DNA of 64,000 nt, from NCBI RefSeq assembly GCF_001949145.1, contig NW_019091364.1, positions 863,434 through 927,433 on the forward strand. The letters run 5' to 3'. A model generated the notes under the pieces. It had not been told where the DNA came from. It made no database searches and saw only the letters and a list, made by a program, of their open reading frames with translations. The DNA comes from Acanthaster planci. Its lineage: Eukaryota; Echinodermata; Asteroidea; Valvatida; Acanthasteridae. Numbering within the stretch: the first letter of the stretch is position 1; the number at the start of each line of letters is the position of its first letter. A program made the position numbers and the translations under genes. Shown in pieces: positions 53,301-64,000 of this stretch.

Positions 53301-56300
53301 GTCATGGCTGAAGGCAAAATTCATCTTTATCCATTAGAAAAGTGCAGATGGGACAAGCTTCCTTGGTACGCTGTAAGCAGAGACGTGTGCAGGTTACCAA
53401 CCAAACTGTCATATCAGAGGCCACAGTAGCCACTGGCTCTCACTGACTCACATTCCTCCCTTAAGCTGTTTTCTAAAAACTAGGACTGACACCCATTTGG
53501 GGGAGCTGCAGAATCGCTGGAATAAGGTTATATACATGTACTTGTTTCTTCAATCTCCAGACTTCACCACTGAGGGTGAAGTCAAAAATAAGGACTCCCC
53601 GTTTTCCATTTGAACAATTATGCACTTCACATTTTAAAATATCAGTATTTTAAATATCGCTTCCTAGACAAAGTGCAACTTTAAAATTCTTAGGATTCGA
53701 ACCTGAGAAAACCACCAACAAGTCAATGCATCACACTTGCTAACAGTTCGTAAATGCCTACAAGTACCTTTACATGAATTTGGGGAATAATTTTGCAAAC
53801 AAGAGTGCCACTTTAAGATCAGGAAGACCGATCACAACTGGCTGTGAAGCAGGCTGAAGGAATAAATCTGTGTGCAGTCGCCCCAGATTGGTCCTGCTGT
53901 TTTCTTTTCAAAGGCTTGGAATGTTGATCCCCGAGTTTTGAAGAAAGAAATGGGGATTATGTTCTGACAAAAGCCCTCAAACTTTTTGGAGGGGTACAGG
54001 CTTTGAAGCTTTTCTGTTGGTGCAAGGAACAACAGCACGGCTACTTTGAAAAGATACCAGTTGAAAACATGCAGAGTAGGTAGCCATCTGTACATAAAAA
54101 TCCGAACAAAAATAAGTGATCTATTTATTTTCACATGATCTCAAATACACAAAACTTACATTTGACCGACTTTCAGAAAACAAGATATGAGATCTTTATA
54201 CGACCATTTCAACCATCCATCAATTGCCCTCACTGATTTCCACTACAATATAAATGAAAATAAAGTTGGCACCATGTGCTAATTAAATTTAGGGCATATC
54301 AGGTAAACAATGTCCATTTTGAAATAATTGTCACTTGGGTTTATTTACATGTGATAAAAAAGCAGTAAAAATAGTGAAAGAACTCGCATCAAACTTCTCA
54401 GATTTTGTTATTTGATTCTTAACAATGCTTAACAGCCACCCACTCTGTCAATGTTCCAAGCTGCTCTGCAGCACCCATTCTGCACACTCAGCTAAGAAAA
54501 ATAACATTCCATTGTGTTTTTTTGTCCCCATAGGCCTACTAAATACTGTTCGTAAATGGACTTAAATCATGAAGCGAAATGGAGCAGCAAATACAGGAAG
54601 AGGCATTCAAAGGAAGCCGCCCAAGCACAGGGAGTAACAGCACTTTCTCTCCTGAGCTCCATGCTCCATGGAACAATAACTACACAAACTTTTAGCCACA
54701 AATTTTGAGCTACTTCAGGAAGCAACAAATCACTGTACCAAGTACACTCCCTTTAACAAACTGTTCAGAGAAATAACTTTCACATTTGCTTTGGCCAGGA
54801 CGGGATGGCTTAGTGAAGGCAGGTATTCAATACCTTTTGATTGCATCCAACACATGGATGGGGTGTCCTGATCAGAGCTCCAGGGGGGTTTCATCACAGG
54901 ACAAAAATGTCAGCAACTTCTTTTCCCCTCTTTAAATTCTTCTTCCAAGGTTGAAACCTTGAAACTTCAAATTCTCTGATCAAAGGACCGTGCTTGGTGA
55001 TGATGTTTGACTATGATTAAACCGGATGGAAATGTTTGATTGTAGAAATTGCAAAGTGACACCAAACAATGGTTATAAATTCAAAGGATTAACAGTCTGC
55101 TATTTATTAACTAATCAAAGGAGGAACTATGAAATCAAACAATGAAACCAGAGTAAGCGAACTGTTTGTGCCATCCTTTCATTATATTTTAGACTAAAAC
55201 AACGCTATCATGAATTTGTTCACTAGTTTACAACAGTCCAGATCCCCCACTGAAAAACATCAACCGCCAAACAAACAATGCCACACCAGGAACTCTCCAA
55301 AGGCAAAGTAAACCAAGGCAAAGAAAGCTTCCATTATCAAGACCAGCCCTTAAGCAGTGACAAAGTTGCTCTTGCCATCAGGTGATGTTAACTTCAGATG
55401 GAGGACAAAAACATCTACTTTACATTAAGTTTGACACAACAGACAAGCAGAAAAGGTTAGTGTGTGAAACTGAACAGTGTATAAATGCAGAAAACATACC
55501 ACGACTCCCTACCCCTAACCCTGCATCAGTGGCTGTTTTGCCTCACCACATGCACAGGTTACTGTACCTCACAAGAAGGTTGAGGGAGCTACAACATCAA
55601 CCTGTGCTCCATCCATTCATCTACCCTTTTCACCATCAACACAGGACCAGGATCTTTAAAGATCTTAAGCCTTCTGAGTTCTAGCAACCTTCAAGTCAAG
55701 TCGATGACCCTTTTCAATGTCCCCCGTTATTAGCTTAATGAAGTGCATCACCAGGCAACCCAGTCTGGCACCTGTTGCTGCAATGCGAAACATAAGCTGT
55801 AAGGAAACCCGTCACCCTGCCCCCCCCACCTCCACAAAAGCTAGGAAGTAATTAGAGAAGTGAAAGTGAGATGGTAAATTGGGGTCATTCAGAACTTGTT
55901 CTTTTGTGTGGTAATTGCTCTTTGATACCCAGGGAGCTCTTTTTCAAGGCAGTGAGGTAGTGGCCTGCAATAATACCGTCAAGAAAACCAGGTAATTACA
56001 TTAAAAAGACAACTAGTGTGGACTGTTTACAAATCATTCCCCTTTGAAATTAACATCTGAAATTCTGAGAGGTAAAAGGGAGGGTCTCTGCAAACACAAG
56101 TGTTTCATTTTCTAAAATTGATTAAAATAAAGAAAACGATACAAATATTGCCAATGTACAAGACCAAATGATAAACTGGATTATGTGGTTAATAACAATA
56201 CACTACAGAACACAGTAATCCATGTCGAGAACTGCTGATTCCATCAAACTACCTAATTGGGGGTGGAGAAGACACTCACCAAGCTGAGGGAGGGACTGTT

Positions 56301-59300
56301 GACATCAGATGACAATCACCAGCACTGTATTTATTATGATGATCCCTTTTCCCCCAAAAAGCTTCAAGAATCGATCCTGCCACAAAATTTATTGGCAAGG
56401 GGGGGGGGGCACAGGCCTCATCACTCTTTAACAATGCCCTATCTGTTAAACCCAGCACCATATTTATGAAAGCTTAACTCAACCCACAGAATTCCAGTCC
56501 TACTTGGTCCTCTACGATCGCTGCACATCGGACCAACACAAGCAAAAATCCTTCAAAATCCCCCTTCTGTAAGCCCTAAAAATAAACACCTAACAGAAAC
56601 GCATTCCCAAATTCTTCCTGGTTTCTAAACTCCCTCAATAGAAATGCAAAGGGGACCAGAAAGCAGAACCACTTGGTGAACAAACAATCCTCCCTTTTTG
56701 TTCCCTCCCCCCAAAACTGACCCCAAATCCCCTGTAAATGTTCTTTCTTCTCTCTCTCTGGCTCTTCAGAAGCTCTTGCTGTTATCCTTGACTTGAACAG
56801 AGACCTGTGTTGGTTTCCGTTGGAAAAAAAATATATTACACAATAGCCAAGAGGTTAAATATTTGCCTAATACCTCCCACGGAACAATAATGCCAGCCTA
56901 AGGATGTGAACCCACTTTTATAACAAGTGGTGCAAATCCTTCTGAACCTGTGGACGGCCGCTGATTTGCTCAACTTTGCTGTGAAATGCAGGAATCCATG
57001 CTGTGTCTTCTGTCTTGCCCAAAATGAAAATAAATGACAAAATGGCCGCCTCTGATTCTGCAGAGCAAATGCTTCCAACTAGAGGCTGCGTTGTTCCACA
57101 CAGGCAGAATTCTGATCAAGTAATTTGACAGCTTTACTCAAGCACACAGTTCTTCACCTTCATCAGCAAACAGCAGAGTTGCATTACATGTAACAACAAG
57201 TTCAAAATGATACCAAGAATGGAATCCAAAATTCTTTATCTGAGTAAACAACAGAACCATGATGGAGCCAGGCAACAAACACCCTAGCTTGAGCTATTTT
57301 TAGTCACGTTGAACCACGTAAAAGGGCACAAATATTAGCAAAACTGAAACGCGGAAATATCACTCGCACTTATTCCACACTTTTTTCTTTTGAAATGTAT
57401 GCAGGAAAAATTCTCGGGTCAAAATTTGTTGAAGGACACTTTGCCCTAGCTTCCAACGAGGAGTAGTTTTGTGTCATGCAGCTCACAGGATTTCCTGTAC
57501 ATTTAATAGCCAGATGGCAGGTTGAATGACTGAAATTGTTTGAAGGGAGATGGAAGGGGGCAGAGAACAATCAAATTAGTTTCAGACTGGGCTGAAATTG
57601 CTTACTTGCCAGGAAATAAAAATAGGCGATGCATGCACTTCCCTTCTTCACAGGTCTAGAAAACAGGAATCTCTACAAGATTGAAATTCTGGCATGAACA
57701 TGTTATTACAAATGTGCAACCAGGAATCCAGAAACAAAAACCGAGGAAATTCCCAACTGTACAAGATTTTGCACATTGTTTTTCAATTTGTAATGGAATA
57801 ATATGAGAAGTGAAAAGTAATGAAATCAGCTGATCCATGGAAACGCTGCAAGACATCAGGAAGTTCTATCGCTTGTTTAATATATCTAGCAGATTTGGTG
57901 ATTTCACTGCTCAGCATACGTGTATTGATGCACTACGCAATAGAGAGCAGAGTACCAGTCACAAGCAGCACATGTGACATGGCACTGTGACTAGTAACTG
58001 GCTCTTGCTGAGCAAATATTTTCGGTGCTAAGCAGTTGCATTTGATTCATTTTTCATATGTTCCATGCATTACTGGGCTGGCTTTCAAAATATTGCCCTT
58101 GATAAGCAAAGGTTGTTCATTCTACATTTCAAAAGCTCTCACAAAGATTAAGCAACCCACATCTCCCGATGTAGGGTGGGTTTTTTTCAGGACATCAGAC
58201 CTTCCATAGTGATCTTGACTGGGTCATAAAAGGTAGATTTATATCCGCGAGACTTTGAGCAAGTGGTTTCATTGTTTGTGCATGCTAAGGTAGAGAACGA
58301 AGCCATCAGTATAAGATGTCTGAAAGCCCAATCCATCTCATCCAACTGATCAGAACCCTGTGAAAATGTAGACCAAATTATTTGTCTTCTGAAGAGGAAT
58401 GATTCGCGGTTAGTTGGGCAGGTAGTGAGAGACCCTATACCAATACATGTAGTAAGCTTGACGAGTGGAACAGGTTTTTTTTTAAGGGTGAAAAATTTAT
58501 ACTGTTCACATTAAGCCAAACCAGGGTTGTGGTAGTGTTTGTTGTTGTTGTTTTTGGTTTTTTTTTTTCATTTTTTGTATTAAAAACAAACAAACAAAAC
58601 AAACTTCCAAAGACGTGAATGATCATGGAATTCTCCCCAAACTATGTAGCAGTAACTGATTCTCTACCAGCTGGGCCACCAGTACCCAAGCCAAATGTTG
58701 GGCATCTCCAAACTTACAGTTCTTTGGTTTTATAAATCTGTTCAATAGAACATTGCAAGCAGAAAATCATAGAGTGCCTGCTTAATTATACAAATGATGC
58801 TGTTTGAGATGAATTTCTCCCACAAGGGCTTAGCCCCAGCACATACAATGGGCCCTTTTTTCTGATTCACCATGACATTTCCACTTCAGAACCTAAAATA
58901 CCCCATTCAATTACCCGGGATTCTTTGGAGGGACATTTCTACTATCTTTGCACACCCCTTCACAATTACCGCTGGCTTCATCCCTTTGGTCTTCCATTCT
59001 AACCTTTTATTCTTCATTTCCGCAAAGCAGCTGTATCCAGTCATCCAACGAATGCTGATCAAATGCATCAACTAAACCAAGCGCATTTGCTCGTGGACAA
59101 CAAACATTTCAAAAGATGGACACTAAAGTAGCAATTAAAAGCCTGGCAGATGCACTAACGTCCCAAAAAATGAGAAACCTCTTTTGAACTAGAAGATAAT
59201 TTCTACTGAGCCATTTTCAATAACATGTTGTAACACCTGCCAGATATGCCAGTTTCCAATTTGAGTCAATCAATTATCAGGCCTAGCCGAGGAACTAGCA

Positions 59301-62300
59301 AGTGGCAATTAAAATGCAAGTTGCATCCTCTGGAGTTCCTCAGCCCCCCCTCCCAATAAAAATCTCCTTCCATCAAGTAAAATTTGTAACAAGACCATTA
59401 TGGCAGGAGTGGAATGTCCGTTTACTTTGACTTGGATGAGGAAATCCTTTGTATTAAACCCACTCAAGCTTGGTATGGACAAATGGATGGCCTCTATGCT
59501 GGCTGGTGCGTGAAATGTCCCCATTTCAGGCCTGGGGTGTAAGGGTCCCTCCCTGCCCGTTAATTTGGCAGAGCTCCTTTCGTCCCAGTCACCCTGAGAA
59601 GTCCATTATTACAAGGCAAGCCTTCAGTCTCTTGAGTCAGTTCTTTCTGACAGAACTGAGGTCAGTGATGAAGGCTGGGTGGGGGTGGGGTTAACAGGTT
59701 GTGTGCCAGCACTGTGAATGACACCACAACACAACAGAACAGATGGGTGAAGGCTAGGCATTGTGTCCTGGGCACCATTAGCCAAAATTTCAAGAGGGCA
59801 AAAGAAGTTGAACTCTCTCTCTCCTCTTCTCCCTGCCAAAATTACTAAAACTCAAGCAACATAACGAAGCAATAACACTTTCAAGTTGTACAATTTTCCG
59901 TAACAGTAGTTCCAACTTTTTCCAGATGTCGGATAGACGTACACGGTATGTCCAGGATCCAACACACAGAGCACACACCTTGTATGCAAACAAGGAAATG
60001 ATGAAAAGGTCCATCAGGATGCTGATCTTATCCAAATTGAAAATCCTACGAAGACATAATAAAGCTTATCCTAACGGTGTCACTCCAATGCACGTATCCA
60101 AAGGGATTGGTACACATGTAGGTCCAGCACTCCGGAAACATTTCCAGACGAAAAGATACTCCTGGGATCCTCTTGAATAAATTTCCTTTCATTCTAGGGA
60201 CTTTCTGCTTTTAGACAGAAAAACTACCCCAACTAAAATAACTCAGCCAGTTCGGTGACATGTTAACAAAACAGAATAAATCCTGACTCCCTTGAATACA
60301 TTTCCTGCATTCTATAAGCACCAGGGAATCATTATGTGCATATAAATGTACACGTCGGGTTGTAACATAGCTTGTTTAAAATTCTAACAGCAAGAGAAGC
60401 CAGACCGACTTGATTGAAAGGGACGTCAGTGTCAAGCAGTTGCCCTAATTTTGGCTCACCTCTCCACACAGTGCCATTTTCCATTCCAAGGCAGAACCAA
60501 ACATTATTTTAAAATTCCACGCAACAGTTTTTGAGTCGGTTGATGGAAAGAATATGGCGAGTGAAAAACAGAAGATAGGGGGGGGGATGTGGTGTGTTTA
60601 TGTCTGGAAGATGAACAAAGTCTGACAGGCCTTTATGATAAAACCCTGTCTAGGATCCACTTAAAGTCTGGAACATTCTGAGGCTTCCCACCCCCAGGCT
60701 GCATGTGTGTGTTTTTACTAGAGTGTCGCTTTTATTGGTTGAAGCGAGACGACTTTATCGGTTGGAGCGAGCAATCGATAGTTGCTCTTCTGAAACGAGA
60801 GGGGGAAGGCATACTGATCACGGCTGCAGAGGTACGGGTGAAAATGGGTGCTGTAAAAAATCCCATTATTTCAGCTCAAAGAATATCGGACAGTCTCCTA
60901 TGCATATGAATGATGATTACTCATATGCAAGGCAGTCGACTGTTGGGACGCTGTGTATGGCTTGGTATTTACACAAAAATGGAGGACATATTCTGAACAC
61001 TTCCACAGAAGGTGTGCCACAAGCTACCAGTTACCAATACTGACCGGAAAAGAAGCAAAATGCGAGCAGTGAAATTAACAAAAACCAGGCCAATTTCACA
61101 TGCAGTAACAGGCACTTCTACCTTGATCAGAGATTTTCATTCTGCCAGCTTATATCCTCTGCACCCAGCCTCCTGCTATACAAAATGAATTGATGTAATG
61201 TCTGCATCTGGCCAGTATGTCACGCTACCCTTCCCCTCCTTCCCCCACGGTAGAATCATCTGCCAGCCCTTCCTGATCCTGGTCTCCAATGCCCCACCTC
61301 TGAAATCGGCAGGGCACTGGGGAGAGGAAGTGACTGCATCTTTGGGGAAAAAAAACAAGACACCTCGTACAAATGACCCTTAGATGTAAAGAGAAAAGGA
61401 CAAATAATGGCCGTGTGGTTCATCAGGTGCCGCTGTGGCGCATTGGGACGGTACCCTGTGAGAGTGACAGCACACCATCAATTGAATGAAGAGTCGCCAG
61501 ACTGTCCCTTGGGGACTTGCACCGTCTAGTCCCTCTTGGGCTACGGGTAATAAAGAGCCTCTCAGTGTAGCTTACGCTGATCTCGGCTCGCCCTGTACAT
61601 TATGCAACCTGGAGAAAACGGACCAATGGTGTTGAAGGCTTCCAAAATCCATAATCCAAATGAGGCCCCCCCCAAAAAATACAAAACTCTGAATGCATGA
61701 TTGAATTTTAATCTGAATATATTTCTTGGAAAGAATGTACAACATTATTCCAGACTCTTAATATTCAGTGTTTTGTTTTAAAATCTCCCTCGTCAATATA
61801 TATCAGCAAGCTCGGAGACAAATTCAACAAAGGAAGCAGCTAAGACACATTTCCTCAATTATTCTTGTCAACTCTACAAGATCATTTCAAAGGGACAGAA
61901 AAAAAACAATCCAGTTTCATTCAGAACACACACCATTCTCACACTTCTATCAGAGAGACTGCACGTCTGCACTGGATACCAACCAAAAAAAAATGGTTTG
62001 GCAGTGGACCCCTCGGTTGAAAAATTTCAGAGACATCAACAATGATCCAGCTCATGCTAGCACGCTATGCTACAACCTTGACGACATTGCATTATAATAG
62101 TATTCTCATAAATGTCTCACACTGACACTCCCCGGATACCGACAGCGTGCAATACGTGTACATATACTTGTCTGGCCTGCAAGCAAAGCGTCGCCCGCTG
62201 TGCGCATATTCAACAAGCTCCTATCCCTACACTTCACCCAGCCTCGTCGTGGGTATGCCCCAAGCATTTGGCAAAGCCCAGTTAACTCCTCAACAGAATT

Positions 62301-64000
62301 TTTCTTAACGAGGGATCGCAACACCCCTCGAGCATCGCATCTTAACCTCTCGCGTCTCAATCCTTCCCTTCGTGAGGAGGGGGGGGGTTTACTTGCAGTC
62401 AGCCAGACGAGACTCAGATACATTATTGATGGGGGGGTGCTCGGGACACTGCATGAGGCAATATTATTAGAGGACGCTCAACATCGGGTTTTTGTTTCAT
62501 TCCGATAGCGTGCAGGGTTTCAACAGGATTTTGGTCAGAATGGATGTTAATTAACAGGGAAGACTGCAGAGTACACGTTAGGGACGGGGGAAGCCAAGTG
62601 ACTTAGCTCTTTGCTGAGCTTGATGTCATCAACCCCCTCCCCATAAAAACAGACGGACAATTTGGTTGCATTTAAGTTTTTAAAACAGCAATGGAAATCC
62701 AACAGCGATCCTTTCTTTCTTCCGTTGTTTGCTGCTTCTCAATTCAAAGATATAATTCTCTCTGTTTGTACCCACACCACCTTAAGTGCAAACACCGTGC
62801 AATAGATCCCCATGACCAAAACTGCAACACCAAATGCTTTAAAACACAGTAATTATGCCTGGGCTCCACAGACTTGAATCTAACCAGCCATCGTGGTGAA
62901 CTTGGGATTAATAAGCCACGATGAAAGGTTATGTTGACAAAGCATTGGTTTCATGGCACCAGACCCTTAATAGACCTCCATTTCCTTACAATGATCAGTC
63001 ATGCATAATTATCACAACAGTGGCAATTTCAAAAGCTATGACAATCATTATACATCAGCATTGTGTCCGTCCACTGAGGTCACCAGACTAAGTTGCCATC
63101 ACTAGAATCAACTTCGAAATGACCCAGAAATGAATAGTATTTTATCATTTTATGTCATTGAATAAACAGGCGAATGCCAAATACCGACACGGTTCACTGT
63201 GCATGTTTGCACCTGCGGACCAATCCTTCTCGTGCAATGGTGCTCCTCAGGACATAATAGTAAAAAGCCTAGCAGCGCCCTCTGCAGTTCCTGCGCAGAC
63301 CCAATGTGCAGAGTAGCACCACTCAAGATGACAAAATTGCCTCTTTGAGATGCGCCTCTTTAGCATAACAGACTGAAGACACGTTTTAACGCTGAAGATG
63401 AGCGTGTGGCCGCAGGAAGTGGCTGGGACACGCATCGCTGATGATATATCCGCAATGTAACGGCTTGTGATTGCCGAGTTGGATGGCAGCACATCTTAAA
63501 GGCAAGAGAATCCCATCTGTGCATATGCGTTCAGGTGATTGCCGAATTGGATGGCAGAACATCTAAAAGGCAAGAGAATCCCATCTGTGCATATGCGTTC
63601 AGGTGATGCAGCCATCCATAGCAAAAGTAATTAAAGCCATTGTCAGGCAGGCCAGTTAGTGCATTCTCTCAGGTTGTAATTGCTTCTGGTTGGTTGTTAT
63701 TCCCAATAGCGCTGACTGGAATTCATGATGCAAAAGTATTTCAATCATTATCACATTTGTCATGTTCTCTCCAACTTCTTTTCGGGATGCTTTCTGCTGC
63801 CCTGAATTTATGATGTCAAGTAAAGGACAGTCAGTCGTCTTACAAGTACCGCATCACAGAAAACACTCGGCATCCATTTGGTATCTGTACTTTTTTTCTT
63901 TCAGCAATAATATAAATTCATCAATCTTTCATATGGAGTATATTCATTGATTTTATTTGATTCAAGATATATAAACTTGTCCCATTGCCTCTGTAACAAA
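50333..64000 (-). other. Upstream RBMS intron/5' region, no confirmed exon
   Basis: The preceding RBMS exon (RNP2 of RRM1, expected to contain a TNLYIRGLPP-like block) was searched for by eye on the minus strand and not found, so a first intron of more than 13.7 kb is likely. The stretch holds a possible alternative exon (52687-52742), homopolymer G runs (near 56399, 60578, 62379), a CpG-richer patch at about 62110-62420 and a 68-bp duplication (63467-63602). Frames here show no recognisable protein. Confidence 0.55.
63467..63602. repeat. 68-bp tandem duplication
   Basis: 63467-63534 and 63535-63602 share GTGATTGCCGARTTGGATGG and the following 48 bases with only a few substitutions. Confidence 0.93.

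Noticed and set aside
56240-56300. Possible RBMS exon ending at a GTGAGT donor (minus strand near 56277)
   Set aside because: The acceptor lacks a pyrimidine tract and the translation does not resemble RRM1.
61420-61620. TGGCGCATTGG, an A-box-like word suggesting a SINE
   Set aside because: No B box is found at tRNA-like spacing, so the evidence is insufficient to call an element.
62106-62508. Overlapping ~100-codon frames on both strands in a CpG-richer patch
   Set aside because: Frames on opposite strands are of similar length and neither resembles RBMS or another known protein; GC content alone explains them.

Overview
This is a eukaryotic, animal (metazoan) nuclear window. It has GT-AG introns, short exons in kilobase introns, AT-rich noncoding DNA, tRNA-derived SINE-like and MITE-like repeats, and three genes recognisable from vertebrate homologues. 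The many copies of the palindromic word TACATGTA, the small scattered inverted-repeat elements and the protein divergence suggest a marine invertebrate, plausibly a non-vertebrate deuterostome such as an echinoderm or hemichordate. The exact taxon cannot be fixed from sequence alone. One ambiguous base (N) lies at 29060.

Layout: (1) 1-646, minus strand: the N-terminal 215 codons of TMEM177, a mitochondrial membrane protein, running off the left edge. (2) 647-2222: a head-to-head intergenic/promoter interval with an 11-bp minisatellite and a probable ~480-bp inverted-repeat element. (3) 2223-25589, plus strand: a complete 18-exon gene for a band 4.1-like FERM protein of the EPB41L5/Yurt type. 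Every exon phase joins, giving 931 residues ending in the PDZ-binding tail TTEL. (4) 25590-36066: a convergent intergenic/3'-UTR interval with repeats and no supported gene. (5) 36067-50332, minus strand: nine coding exons of an RBMS-family single-stranded nucleic-acid-binding protein, from the middle of RRM1 through RRM2 to the stop codon. Its 5' exons were not found in the remaining ~13.7 kb and probably lie beyond the right edge.

The three genes do not form a pathway. TMEM177 acts in mitochondrial COX2 biogenesis, EPB41L5 in cortical/epithelial polarity and RBMS in RNA control. From memory, TMEM177 and EPB41L5 are also close neighbours in human (2q14), so the left half looks like retained microsynteny.

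I found no new multi-gene system. The items most worth checking are two in-phase microexon candidates (21 and 15 nt) in EPB41L5, a NAGNAG acceptor and weak donors that could diversify both proteins, several hairpin-like mobile elements, and tandem duplications inside introns. Nearly all other open frames lack splice-compatible context or recognisable protein character, and I treated them as chance.
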